This document shows, one piece after another, positions 50,701 through 59,201 of a stretch of DNA of 64,000 bases. The notes under the pieces were generated by a model. That model searched no databases, had not been told where the DNA came from, and saw nothing but the letters and a program-made list of their open reading frames with translations. The stretch is from Pelotomaculum_C sp050950345. GTDB taxonomy: Bacteria; Bacillota; Desulfotomaculia; Desulfotomaculales; Pelotomaculaceae. Made by a program: the position numbers and the translations under genes. Numbering within the stretch: the stretch's first letter is position 1; each line of letters begins with the position of its first letter. The stretch lies in NCBI GenBank assembly GCA_050950345.1, contig JBMNHK010000008.1, forward strand, positions 69,092-133,091. Reading direction: 5' to 3'.

Positions 50701-50878
50701 AAGCAGCTTCATTATGGATGGCCAGATATGCATACCCTTGCGCAGTCAATTGACTGATAAACTCCCGCTCAAGCTCTGCCTCGCTCTGATACTTTTCAGA
50801 GTGGACATGGTATGCAGCTGCATATTCGGCAACTACCGTTGCTTCGTCGGTACTGGCAACGATGTTGTACGTAGTCAT
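47756..50878 (-). CDS. hsdR: Type I restriction enzyme R subunit
   Basis: 1040 residues. The N-terminal endonuclease domain has ETRYDVTILVNG and VHVELKRRG, the PD-(D/E)XK core. The SF2 motor has Walker A TGSGKTLT, DECHRS, GFTGTP and the helicase motif VNMFLTGFDATTLNTLWVDK. The C-terminal helical region (about 850-1040) docks to the methylase. It starts inside the hsdS stop (4-bp overlap). With HsdM and HsdS it would translocate and cut unmethylated DNA. The gene itself looks intact although hsdM is not. Confidence 0.92.
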   Translation of the reverse strand: MTTYNIVASTDEATVVAEYAAAYHVHSEKYQSEAELEREFISQLTAQGYAYLAIHNEAALTANLRKQLELLNDFTFTDGEWERFFTECIANANEGIVEKTRKIQDDHIQILKREDGTTKNIYLLDKKNIHNNRLQVINQYAVPAGRQEEPGGKHETRYDVTILVNGLPLVHVELKRRGVAIREAFNQINRYQRDSFWAASGLFEYVQIFVISNGTHTKYYSNTTRNAHIKEQSRAERRRSKKTSNSFEFTSFWADANNKIIPDLVDFIRTFFAKHTLLNILTKYCVFTSEDLLLVMRPYQIAAAERILSRIVVSTNYKKMGTTAAGGYIWHTTGSGKTLTSFKTAQLASALPYIDKVLFVVDRKDLDYQTMKEYDRFEKGAANGNTSTKVLQRQLEDRDEKGNPHEYKIIVTTIQKLDRFIRKNKKHDINKKHVVLIFDECHRSQFGEMHRAITKSFKNYHIFGFTGTPIFAANAASGGSPLLRTTEQAFGEKLHTYTIVDAINDGNVLPFRIDFINTIKMPDYIDDKKVYAIDREKALADPQRISEIVSYVLEHFDQKTKRNSYYTFSAKWEEADKHNPNKMIEKRETRRVAGFNSIFAAASIPMAIKYYNEFKKQIAEKNRNLTIATIFSYSANEEEPDGLLPEEDFSMDNLDQSSRDFLESAIRDYNAIFNTNFDTSSDRFQNYYKDLSLRVKNREIDILIVVNMFLTGFDATTLNTLWVDKNLRQHGLIQAFSRTNRILNSVKTYGNIVCFRDLKEETDRAIALFGNKDAGGIVLLRTFEEYYHGYDDQGEYKPGYKELMATLTTQYPLGQPILGEEAEKDFIRLYGAILRLKNILTSFDDFEGKEILSERDFQDYQSIYIDLYQEYRKGADADKETINDDIVFEIELVKQIEVNIDYILMLVAKYQESNCKDKTILTTIDKAINSSIELRSKKELIERFIEQVNVSTKVDEDWRKFLHERKEEDIAAIIEEEKLKPEETRKFIDNAFRDGMLKTTGTAIDKIMPPVSRFGGGRAVKKQGIIEKMRQFFEKYFGLV

Positions 50879-52011
50879 GCCGACACCTCCTTGAAGGTTA
50901 GAAGCTTGTCCCTGTAATATTCATATTGCTTTTGCCGCGCTTCGATTTCGGCAGGAATGCCACTAGTCAGGTCGTTACATAGGGCGTCAAAGTGGTCGAG
51001 GATGGCGACAATGCGCTCTTGTTCTTTGAGGGGTGGAACGGGGATTATTAACTCTTCGATAACGGAACGAGCCAATCGTGGTACACTTGCTCTTCTAACC
51101 CTTGATAAAAGGTAGTCTTTTTGACATAATAATGCATAATATAGAAATCTGCTTTGCAAAATGTCTGAGCAGGTTAAGCAGAAGCAATCATCTGCCGCCC
51201 AAAAATCGACTTTACTATAACCTATTTCTCCTGCTGCACCTGCACCAATTACGAAAACTGTGTTTTTAGGATAATTATTTTTTTCGTAGTAACCCAAAGG
51301 AGTCACGCTATTCTGGAAAACAGGATATGTTCCAATCTCTGAGAGTTGTCTCTTTACTACACGCACCCCCCTCGTTATTGTTGTAATATGCCCTAACTTA
51401 ACCCTTGGCACCTCATCACCAAACGTCAACAGCAAATCCCTATAATACTCATACTGCTTTCTTCTAGCTGTAAGCTCTGCTGTAAGCTCTGCTGTAAGCT
51501 CTGCTGTAAGCTCTGTGAAATTGTCCAGAATACGGACAATTTCACGCTGCACAGGCAGAGGGGGGAGGGGGATAACGAATTCTTCTGTATCTCGAAGAGA
51601 AATCTGCGGCAGCGAACCCATACCTGATGCAGCATTTCTAAAATGTGAAATGTTGCTTTTAAGTACATAATATAAATATTTCACAGCTATTGTGTTATCG
51701 GCTGTATATGCCCACATTTCATTCTTAAATGTAAATGGTTTATCATAATAGACAGCATCGATTACACCTCTGGATTGTACCAACACTGCTGGAACTCTTG
51801 TAATATTTGCGTTTGGAATATCCTTTTCCATTGCATTAATTGCAGTTTTTCCACCTGCAAAGATCCTGATTTCACCATTAGGATTATCAATTTCTTTCAT
51901 TTTTTCTGCAGTAATAGGTGTACCTTTGAGCCTTTTATAGACTTGCTTTATCTTTTTGTGTTCCACTCCATCTGGACATAAGTCATTAATCAGTTTTTGT
52001 AATCTGCTCAT
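50875..52011 (-). CDS. hsdS: Type I restriction enzyme specificity subunit
   Basis: 378 residues: two target-recognition domains (about 20-150 and 200-340), each ending in a helical spacer with the typical LPPLPVQREIVRILD and VPPLKEQERIVAILD segments. Between them lie four copies of the tetrapeptide TAEL-type repeat (residues about 166-181), the region that sets half-site spacing in the EcoR124I family. It overlaps hsdM and hsdR by 4 bp each. Confidence 0.92.
   Translation of the reverse strand: MSRLQKLINDLCPDGVEHKKIKQVYKRLKGTPITAEKMKEIDNPNGEIRIFAGGKTAINAMEKDIPNANITRVPAVLVQSRGVIDAVYYDKPFTFKNEMWAYTADNTIAVKYLYYVLKSNISHFRNAASGMGSLPQISLRDTEEFVIPLPPLPVQREIVRILDNFTELTAELTAELTAELTARRKQYEYYRDLLLTFGDEVPRVKLGHITTITRGVRVVKRQLSEIGTYPVFQNSVTPLGYYEKNNYPKNTVFVIGAGAAGEIGYSKVDFWAADDCFCLTCSDILQSRFLYYALLCQKDYLLSRVRRASVPRLARSVIEELIIPVPPLKEQERIVAILDHFDALCNDLTSGIPAEIEARQKQYEYYRDKLLTFKEVSA
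51467..51514 (-). repeat. Four tandem 12-bp repeats in hsdS (TAEL spacer)
   Basis: Four exact copies of GCTGTAAGCTCT (plus strand) encode repeated Glu-Leu-Thr-Ala on the minus strand. In EcoR124I and relatives, two versus three TAEL copies change the length of the non-specific spacer in the recognition sequence; four is longer than either. Slippage keeps the frame. Confidence 0.85.
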
Positions 52012-52919
52012 TTGTCCACCTCAATTTCTGCAATAATTTTATCTATTTCTTCTCGTAAAACCTGTTGCCGTACCACAATCATTTCTATCTCAGCATTTAG
52101 AGCCACAATATCAATCTTTTCCCTGGTATCCTCCTGCTCCACGTAGGTAGATACAGACAGGTTGTAATCCTGTTCTGCAATTTCGCTGTTTGGCACAAGC
52201 TTAGCAAAATGCTCTATATCTTTTCTTTCTTTGAAGGCGTTAAGAATGGTCTCAATATTTTCCTGCGTCAGCTTGTTGTTATTCGTAACCTTGACAAATT
52301 CCTTTGATGCATCGATGAACAAGGTGCTATTTTCTGCTTTGGACTTTTTCAGCACCATAATGCAGGTGGCAATGCTGGTACCATAAAAGAGGTTGTCCGG
52401 CAATTGAATAATACAGTCGATATAGTTGTTATCAATTAAGTACTGCCTGATTTTCTTTTCAGCGCCGCCGCGGTACATTACTCCGGGGAAACAAACGATA
52501 GCCGCTGTTCCGTTCGTTGCCAGCCAGGAGAGACTGTGCATAATAAACGCAAGATCTGCCTTGGATTTAGGGGCCAATACTCCCGCCGGAGAAAAACGGA
52601 GGTCATTAATCAGAATAGGGTCATTGTCGCCCTTCCATTTAATAGAGTAAGGCGGATTTGATACAATGGCTTCAAAGGGCTCATCATCCCAGTGTTGCGG
52701 ATCTGTTAGCGTGTCGCCGAGGGCAATATCAAATTTGTCATAATCAATATCGTGCAGGAACATATTGATCCGGCACAGGTTGTAGGTGGTGATGTTGATT
52801 TCCTGACCGAAAAAACCCTGACGCACATTCTCTTTTCCCAGGATTTTTGCAAACTTCAGCAGTAGAGAGCCAGAACCACAAGCCGGGTCTATGTTCGTGC
52901 CGTCTTTGATACAATGCAC
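52008..52919 (-). pseudogene. hsdM: Type I methyltransferase HsdM, N-terminal part missing
   Basis: About 303 residues remain of an expected 480-530. The sequence starts at the SAM-binding motif (IDPACGSGSLLLKFAK) and includes the catalytic NPPYSIKW, LPDNLFYGTSIATCIMVLKK and the C-terminal coiled coil. The HsdM_N helical domain and the segment before motif I are absent: upstream of 52920 the frame runs into unrelated sequence and a 17-bp hairpin. Without the N-terminal domain methylation and complex assembly should fail. The breakpoint is within a few bases of 52920. Confidence 0.85.
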
Positions 52920-52960
52920 AAATGCCTATTCCCCAGCCTAAACCCAAAAAAGCGCAGAAA

Positions 52961-53003
52961 ATAAAGGCTTTCAAAGTCATCCTCTAACTTTGAAAGCCTT
53001 TAT
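52961..53003. repeat. 17-bp-arm inverted repeat at the hsdM breakpoint
   Basis: ATAAAGGCTTTCAAAGT (52961-52977) and its exact complement (52987-53003) flank a 9-nt loop. It could be the terminator of the GIY-YIG gene (150 bp upstream on the minus strand) or the remnant end of an inserted element. A short frame starting inside it (MTLKAFIFCAFLGLGWG) resembles a membrane protein fragment. 53004-53153 shows nothing else. Confidence 0.6.
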
Positions 53004-53153
53004 CAATCATAGCTTATTCCATTTTATTCAGGTGGTTGCATAGTGAAGTCTAAAAAAACACACCCCCTATTTAACGGAGGAGAGTAATAATTAAATTGTA
53101 AATGCAAAATTAAAACATATAGCTTTTCTACCACAAACAATAAGAGAGCATTA

Positions 53154-54053
53154 TCATTCAACGCTCTCCGCAGTTTCAATTTCTTTAAGCGTCTTACCAT
53201 CTGCTGTTTTCCAAGCTTCTCTTGCATTTATAGCTGTGCCTGTAATAAAGCATGCTGCCTCTGCTGGGCTACGTAATAAGATATCTGCCAACAGGATACC
53301 ATTATTGCTGATTTTGTCAGCGTTGTTTTCCCTTGCTTTCCTTGCATGCTTGGGACAAGAAGATGCTACTTGTGTACGTATCTTACTTTCTTTAAAAATT
53401 ACGAAGCCATCACTTGTTTGTTGGCCTTTGGCATCACTTTGCCCTTGCTTAAGCTCAAAGATAAGCTCAAAAGAATCTGCCAATGACAAGTCTTCTGTAG
53501 CAGTCATGGACGAACTTTTTTTTAATGGTTCAAATATTTTGCGACCGATTACGCCCATGACGATTTTTGCATAATCTATAAATTCCTCAAGCTCACTCTC
53601 TTTCTCTTCAGTTATATTTCCTGGCGTCGGATCTTTGTCATTTTTAACTATGCAACGCCCAGCTTCTTTCGCCATATTGCAAAAACGATTTTCAAGATAA
53701 CTGATCTCAGTCGGCCCGAAAGAGTTATTTGATGTAGTAAACGCAACCGCCTCTGTCCAATAATCATCTTTCTGACTGGGCACATGTTCCTTTAATCGCA
53801 ATAATATACCTTCACCGTTTTTTCTTACACCAGCCTGTCCGACATAAACAACGTCTTGACCGGTATCGTTTGTTGTTCCAAACAGGAAATAGACCCCGCT
53901 CTGTTTAAGAATGCTAAGGTCTTTGCACTTATCCAAATCCGTACGTGGTATTTTATATGCCATTCCCGTCCAATTGGCCAGAGTACACTTGATTCGCCCA
54001 GTTGGAGTACCGTCCATCAAAAATAGATTTATACTTTTACCATGTATGCCCAT
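53154..54053 (-). CDS. GIY-YIG nuclease-family protein with DUF4357-like tail
   Basis: 299 residues. GVYFLFG and DVVYVGQAG are the GIY and YIG strands, LLRLKEH supplies the catalytic Arg and SYLENRF the metal-binding Glu, so the nuclease core (about 45-150) looks complete. The C-terminal part (about 210-299) with SDGFVIFKESKIR, NGILLADILLRSPAEAACFITG and AREAWKTADGKTL is a DUF4357 domain. It follows the glycosylase gene by 7 bp. Such fusions occur in defence islands; their target is not known to me. Confidence 0.75.
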   Translation of the reverse strand: MGIHGKSINLFLMDGTPTGRIKCTLANWTGMAYKIPRTDLDKCKDLSILKQSGVYFLFGTTNDTGQDVVYVGQAGVRKNGEGILLRLKEHVPSQKDDYWTEAVAFTTSNNSFGPTEISYLENRFCNMAKEAGRCIVKNDKDPTPGNITEEKESELEEFIDYAKIVMGVIGRKIFEPLKKSSSMTATEDLSLADSFELIFELKQGQSDAKGQQTSDGFVIFKESKIRTQVASSCPKHARKARENNADKISNNGILLADILLRSPAEAACFITGTAINAREAWKTADGKTLKEIETAESVE

Positions 54054-54060
54054 ATCTATA

Positions 54061-54762
54061 TCACCTTTCTATATCTCTATGCTTTGCGACAAATTCTAAA
54101 TCCTTAGTGAGTCCCTCATCAAGTGCCCTATATAAGTAGCGTGATGCTAAAGAAGCAAACGGTGTCCAAGGGGCACACCTCTGCTTAATTGAGTTATGAT
54201 TAATATCTGTTGTCTCATAGAGCCACTTATATGATTGAATGAACGCACCATCCTCATAAGGGAGAACATTCAGTCTGTTCAAAACAAAAATCAAGTACAT
54301 TTTTGTAGACCAAATTCCAATACCATGGAGTGATATCAACACTTCAATCACCTCATTGTCAGTAGCTTTATCCAGGCCAACAAAAAAATCAGGCTGATTT
54401 GATAACATCTCTGCAAAATCGAAAATGTATTCTACCTTTTGGCGAGAAAGCCCTATAGCCTTAAGGTTTGAACGGCCTAATATTAGAAGTTTCTCTGGTG
54501 TCAAAATGCCATTGCAAAGAGAGTATAATCTGGTAATAATTGCGTTAGCCGCTTTATTCGATAACATTTGACCGATGATTGTCTCGACCAAAAAAGTAAA
54601 CTCATCAGCACAAAGTGAATAGCTTAAATCACCATACCAAAAAATCAAGGTTGCAAGCCTTGCATCTGAAGTGTATAGCGTTTTTATCTCTGGTGAATTT
54701 AATGAGTAGGTTATTTTTTCACCTCTTGTTATCAAATAAATCATCCCACTTATATTAATCAT
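54061..54762 (-). CDS. AlkA-like HhH-GPD DNA glycosylase
   Basis: 233 residues. The helix-hairpin-helix (VLISLHGIGIWSTKMYLIFVL) is followed by the catalytic Asp in LPYEDGAF, the AlkA arrangement. FLVETIIGQMLSNKAANAII is the first HhH-GPD helix pair. It excises alkylated bases. Unlike E. coli AlkA it lacks most of the N-terminal TBP-like domain. It shares an operon with the GIY-YIG protein (7-bp gap) and is divergent from the controller gene, so it may be part of the island rather than housekeeping repair. Confidence 0.8.
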   Translation of the reverse strand: MINISGMIYLITRGEKITYSLNSPEIKTLYTSDARLATLIFWYGDLSYSLCADEFTFLVETIIGQMLSNKAANAIITRLYSLCNGILTPEKLLILGRSNLKAIGLSRQKVEYIFDFAEMLSNQPDFFVGLDKATDNEVIEVLISLHGIGIWSTKMYLIFVLNRLNVLPYEDGAFIQSYKWLYETTDINHNSIKQRCAPWTPFASLASRYLYRALDEGLTKDLEFVAKHRDIER

Positions 54763-54887
54763 TTCTTGAGAATTCTTTTTTTCATATCATTCCCATTGTT
54801 GCTACTAACCTTTAATTTTATCATCCAATTTCTTGGGTTTCAATTCTATTTTAGTTTCAGGAAATTATTAGAAATATTTCTCTATTT

Positions 54888-54901
54888 CACACTATAGTGT
54901 G
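54888..54901. promoter_or_regulatory. Candidate C-box operator
   Basis: The 14-bp perfect palindrome CACACTATAGTGTG lies 45 bp before the controller ATG. Its core ACTATAGT is close to the ACT-N-AGT half-sites bound by controller proteins of type II R-M systems. Its position between the divergent glycosylase and controller genes allows control of both. Confidence 0.6.
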
Positions 54902-54946
54902 CACGCAAGAGATTAAATCTGTGATATTCTATATCTGGTGATAAAT

Positions 54947-55165
54947 ATGAATAAACAACAGTATAATTTGAACCTTGGGCATGCCCTTAGGAATCTGCGT
55001 GTGGAGCTTGCCATAACACAAGAAGAAATGGCAGAGAAGGCCAACCTCAGTAGGAACTATATAAGTGCTGTTGAACGTGGCGAAAAGAGCATAACGGTTT
55101 ATGCATTGGCATGTATTCTTTCCTCCGTCGGAGTACCTTTTGAAAAATTTATTGTAAAGGTGTGA
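54947..55165 (+). CDS. XRE-family controller (C) protein
   Basis: 72 residues, a single helix-turn-helix: ALRNLRVELAITQEEMAEKANLSRNYISAVERGEKSITV. Length, NLSRNYISAVERG and the short C-terminal tail fit C proteins of restriction-modification systems, which dimerise on C-boxes and delay endonuclease expression. The gene ends 6 bp before the endonuclease start and a C-box-like palindrome is upstream, the classic C-R layout. The ATG at 54947 is preceded by GGTGATAA. Confidence 0.75.
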   Translation: MNKQQYNLNLGHALRNLRVELAITQEEMAEKANLSRNYISAVERGEKSITVYALACILSSVGVPFEKFIVKV

Positions 55166-55171
55166 TGTTTA

Positions 55172-56242
55172 ATGAAGCAAAAAGATTTACGTACATACCA
55201 GCGTCGTAGTGTAACTCGTGAGAGCGGATTCCATACATGCGACGAGACTACTGGTGGCGAATGTTTAGTAAAAAAGGCTCAAGCTTATTATATGCGTGAG
55301 CCACAGGTGACCTTTTCCTTTCAAAGGAACGGGATTTTCTTTAACCGAGCTCTTTGATAGTGGCAATGGGCTTCTTGCCTTCGGGGGTTACATCTTCACC
55401 AATAAGCCTATTAAGATATCCTTCCTTCTTAAATATACAGTGGACAGCCATACCTTTGATTATCAAAGAGAGTTTCTTGGTCCTATCAACATCAATGACT
55501 GGAATAATATTGGTTTTCATAAAGAGGTCAGTATAGATTATGGAGATACCATTGAATCGACCACTGTAGAAATGACAATTGATGGTGAAGTTAATACAGC
55601 ATTGGAGTTTATTTCCTTTGACTTCGACGCAGTTTCTAAAGCGGAATATGCGGGCAACGACTTAACTGAAAGCTTTCATCAAAAAACTGCTATGCACATT
55701 CCATATCTTTACTACTTAGAGACCACAAAACCGTTTGGGACCTACTTAACACATGAAGTGGGACTGTCAATTGGTCGTATTGTAGTGTTAAAAAGTTGTA
55801 ATCGTTGTGGTCGCTACCTTCCAATAAACATCTTTAATGAGCTGAATACACTGAGTTTTTCACTTCATTGCAAAAAGCGAGCCCCATGTGTTCACTCTAC
55901 TTTTAGAGCATATACAATTCAGAATGCTGATGAGGTAGGTTCAGATGCTCTTGAACAGCTTAATATAGAAAACGGTAAAGTTGTAACTTACTATGGCCAT
56001 CAGCTTGAGTGCAAAGCATGCAAAAAGTTCTTCGTGAATGCGCCACTTAACCCGCAGCGCAATCCGCAACAATTTAAAGAGGACGGTTTGCGACGAAGGG
56101 CAATAGAGGTACTTGTAAATAGGTTGCTTGAACGTAATCTAATTCACTTTGAGTTTGAACGCCGAACAAAAAAAGAATTCTCTGAATATATTTGGAAGAA
56201 ATTTGATTGCCGATGCTTCAAGTGTAACAAGAAGCTACCACT
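55172..56242 (+). pseudogene. HNH restriction endonuclease, N-terminal part
   Basis: This part starts MKQKDLRTYQRRSVTRESG. Near 55313 one T too many in a TTTT run shifts the frame; deleting it joins QVTF to PFKGTGFSLTELFDSGNG and on through DYQREFLGPININDWNNIGFHKEV. Zinc-finger-like pairs CNRCGRYLP, CKACKKFF and CFKCNKKLPL are visible. The coding sequence is then interrupted at 56242 by an IS21 element. The reading frame resumes exactly at 58748 after the duplicated target. The protein would be a type II or IIS-like HNH enzyme with zinc-finger DNA recognition; specificity unknown. Confidence 0.78.
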
Positions 56243-56379
56243 TGTTAGCGGTAAAATAAAATACAGCAAAAACGGCCACATAAAATACAGCAATTTCGGC
56301 CACTGAGTACAGCACCCTCGTTGGAAGAAATGGGATGTGTTACCATAAATACAGATCTCATTTCAGGGAGGAGTGCATC

Positions 56380-57917
56380 ATGAAAAGGTGGCCTATGTAT
56401 ACAGAACTGCAGTCACTTAAAAACCTCGGTTTCAGCAAACGCCAGGTCGCTGAAAAGCTCCAGGTGGACTTTCGAACTGTGTCCAAGTACTGGGATATGG
56501 ACCCAGACTCTTTTGAAAAGACCATTATGAACCGCCGACGACAACGTGACCTGTCCCTTTACGAAGGTGTCATCTTGGATTGGCTCCGTCAATACCCCGG
56601 CATGACCGCTTCGCAAGTGCTGGACTGGCTCAAGGAACACTACAGTGTTGCAGTATCAGAACGGACAACCCGGCGTTTTGTAGAGCAACTACGCAAGCAG
56701 CACGATTTACCAAAAAACACTGCAAAAGTGCGCCATTACCTGGCGATGGAAGACCCGCCAATGGGACGCCAGATGCAGGTGGACCTTGGAGTTGTTCATG
56801 TCAAGGATGCCCGCACTATCAGCTACCGGAAGCTGTATTGCGTGGCCTGTGTGCTGTCCCACTCCCGATACAAGTGGGGTGAATGGTTTACTGGCCCACT
56901 GACCTCTTCACAACTGGTAGCAGCTCTGAAGAATGTTTCGAGTATTTGGGCGGCATGCCGGCTGAACTGGTCTTTGATCAGGATAGGCTGATTGCCGTGG
57001 ACGAAAACTACGGTGATATCATTTACACCAAGGAATTTGAGCAGTTCCGCCAGCGTATGAACTTTTCTGTATACCTTTGTCGTGCTGCAGATCCACCAAG
57101 CAAGGGCCGCGTTGAAGCGGTTGTGAAATACTTCAAAAACCATTATGCCCGGCACCGTAAATTCATGGAGTTGGATTTATGGAACGATGATTTCCTGGCT
57201 TGGTTGGACAGGACCGGCAATGCCAGGGTGCATGGTACAACAAAAAAGATACCGGCAGAAGTCTTCTTACAGGAGAAGCTCTTCTTGAAACCGGTACCGT
57301 GCACAAGAAAAATGCTCACTCCTATTGTAACAAGACAAATTCACAAGGACAACACCGTCTTCTACAAGGGCTGCCGCTATACACTGCCGTTGGGTACCTT
57401 TAAACCCGGCAGACAGGTGCAGTTGGTTGAAGAAAACGGCATCCTGAAGATATTTGATGCTATAGACCCAGTATTGTTGGCAGAACACCCGTTATCTCTG
57501 GAAAGGGGCCGTCTAGTACGTAACAACAATCATGCCAGGGATTACAGCGATACCCTGGATGTTATACAAAAAAGACTCCTGGAGCATATGCAAGACTTGG
57601 ATGGTGCTGAGCTTTTCCTCCAGCACATACGACAGCTTAAGGGACGATATGTTCGCGACCAATTCAAGTTAATCGAGCGCCTACTGAAAGAATCCACGAT
57701 TTCTGCTTTGCAGAAGGCTCTATCGTACTGTATTACCAACAGCCTTTTCAGTGCTACGGAACTAGCTGATGCCTGCCGGTTCTTTGAAGGAGTCAGACAG
57801 CGGGAAATACAAGAACTTGAACAAAATCCCAAGGTGACTCTCCTCCCATCAGTAAAGACACAAAAGCGTCCGCTATCCGAATATGCGGAACTGGCGAAGG
57901 GAGGTGAAACACCATGA
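56380..57917 (+). pseudogene. istA: IstA transposase with one frameshift
   Basis: The first frame (56380-56991) carries the helix-turn-helix (LQSLKNLGFSKRQVAEKL) and the first catalytic Asp in MQVDLGVVHV. The second (from about 56930) continues EECFEYLGGMPAELVFDQDRL, with the second Asp, and KGRVEAVVKYFKNHYAR, with the catalytic Glu. One missing G in CTGAAGAA near 56929 (expected CTGGAAGAA) separates them. The apparent start at 56883 is an artefact. Unless read through or a sequencing error, the transposase is inactive. It overlaps istB by 4 bp. Confidence 0.85.
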
Positions 57918-58660
57918 ACCTTCTTTCAAGTGTTCAAGAGCAACTATGCAGATTATCTATGAAGCATGCATCAAAAGAATTGGAAGGTATACTTGAAAAT
58001 GCACAACATCATGACTGGACCCCGTTGCAAACCCTGCAGGCACTGCTCGCAATCGAACTGGAAAACCGTCAGGACAGCGGACGTTTACGCAGGCTAAAAG
58101 CTGCTAATTTCCCTTTCCACAAGACATTGGATGACTTTGATTTCGGTTTTCAAAACAGCGTATCAAAACGGCAGATACAGCAGTTAGCCGAGATGGCTTG
58201 GCTTGAAGGCGCTTACAATATTTTGTTTCTGGGACCCCCGGGGGTCGGGAAGTCGCATCTTGCGGTGGCCTTGGGGATAGCAGCGGTAAACGCCGGCTAC
58301 CGGGTATATTTTACTCAGATGGACCAACTGGTACAGTTTTTAAAGACTGAAACCATTTCGAGAAGAAGCAAACAACAGTTGAGGGCTCTTTACAATGCAA
58401 ATCTAGTTATCCTGGATGAGGTGGGTTTCCAGCCCATCTCTCGCCAGGAGGCGAACTTGTTATTTGGGTTAATTAACCGACTATATCAACAAACCTCGGT
58501 GATTCTGACGTCCAATAAGGGCTTCGAGGAATGGGGAGAATTTTTGGGTGATCCAGTCATTACAGCGGCCATGCTTGACAGACTTATGCACAAGTGTGAG
58601 CTGTTCAACATGACAGGTGATAGCTACCGGCTTAAGCATAGGGAATCGATATTCCAGTAG
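57914..58660 (+). CDS. istB: IstB transposition helper ATPase
   Basis: 248 residues, AAA+/DnaC-like. Walker A is GPPGVGKSH, Walker B is NLVILDEVGF, and sensor-1 is SVILTSNKGFEEWGE with the C-terminal AMLDRLMHKCELF arginine region. It assembles on target DNA and activates IstA. Full length and intact; ATGA overlap with istA. Confidence 0.93.
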   Translation: MNLLSSVQEQLCRLSMKHASKELEGILENAQHHDWTPLQTLQALLAIELENRQDSGRLRRLKAANFPFHKTLDDFDFGFQNSVSKRQIQQLAEMAWLEGAYNILFLGPPGVGKSHLAVALGIAAVNAGYRVYFTQMDQLVQFLKTETISRRSKQQLRALYNANLVILDEVGFQPISRQEANLLFGLINRLYQQTSVILTSNKGFEEWGEFLGDPVITAAMLDRLMHKCELFNMTGDSYRLKHRESIFQ

Positions 58661-58742
58661 TATCAAAATTTCCAGTTTTACAGGTGGTTGAGTGCTGTAT
58701 TTTTATTGGCCGAAAATGCTGTATTTTTATTGACCGTTAACA

Positions 58743-59156
58743 CCACTGGACGAGATGCACTTGGATCACACTATGCCTTTGGCATATCTTTATCGTCTTG
58801 ACGAATCAGCTACCTGTTTATGCGGTAGTCATAACTCGCAAAAGAGAGACCATTTTCCGGTAGATTACTATACCCAGAGTGAGCTTGTACGTTTAAGTGA
58901 AATCACTGGCCTTCCAATGGAAGTGCTTGAGTACCGAGGTATAAACCTAACAGTCTTGCATTTACTGATTGAGAATGTGGTATGGTTTTATGATGAATTC
59001 TTGAAAGAACCAGATTACCAAAAAGTTCGTGATGGAATATTAACAGCTGACAAGAAAAATGATTCCCTTAAAAGGGTTATTGGCGGGCAAGCAGATCTCG
59101 CAGAAGAATACCGAGCCCGGACAGGCAAATATCCTGACTCAGTAACCATAATCTGA
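58743..59156 (+). pseudogene. HNH restriction endonuclease, C-terminal part with the HNH motif
   Basis: After the second CCACT the frame gives LDEMHLDHTMPLAYLY, then ATCLCGSHNSQKRDHFP: the His-Asp-His and Asn/His-Lys residues of an HNH/McrA-type nuclease, with a Cys pair. It continues YYTQSELVRLSEITGLPMEVL to KYPDSVTII. It is in frame with the N-terminal part once the IS is removed. An ATG at 58755 allows an isolated product, but it lacks the recognition domains. Confidence 0.8.
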
Positions 59157-59163
59157 TTGTAGC

Positions 59164-59201
59164 AGATAGCAGTAGTTTTTATTACTGCTATCTATTTTTT
59201 T
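59164..59201 (+). terminator. Shared terminator between endonuclease and methyltransferase
   Basis: AGATAGCAGTA (59164-59174) and TACTGCTATCT (59183-59193) form an 11-bp stem followed by TTTTTTT on the plus strand. The stem includes the stop codon of the convergent methyltransferase gene. Confidence 0.75.

Larger units (their letters stand above)
56243..58742 (+). mobile_element. IS21-family insertion sequence, complete, with target duplication
   Basis: 2500 bp bounded by TGTTAGCGGTAAAATA at the left and the complement TGTTAACGGTCAATAA at the right. Both ends carry repeated ATACAGCA / CGGCCA binding sites in mirror orientation. The 5-bp flank CCACT occurs on both sides (56238-56242 and 58743-58747). 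It contains istA (one frameshift) and istB. Precise removal of the element and one CCACT restores the endonuclease frame. Confidence 0.92.

Noticed and set aside
52744..52980. Minus-strand ORF of 78 codons overlapping hsdM
   Set aside because: Mostly an alternate frame of hsdM; only its first 20 codons lie outside and they begin within a hairpin.
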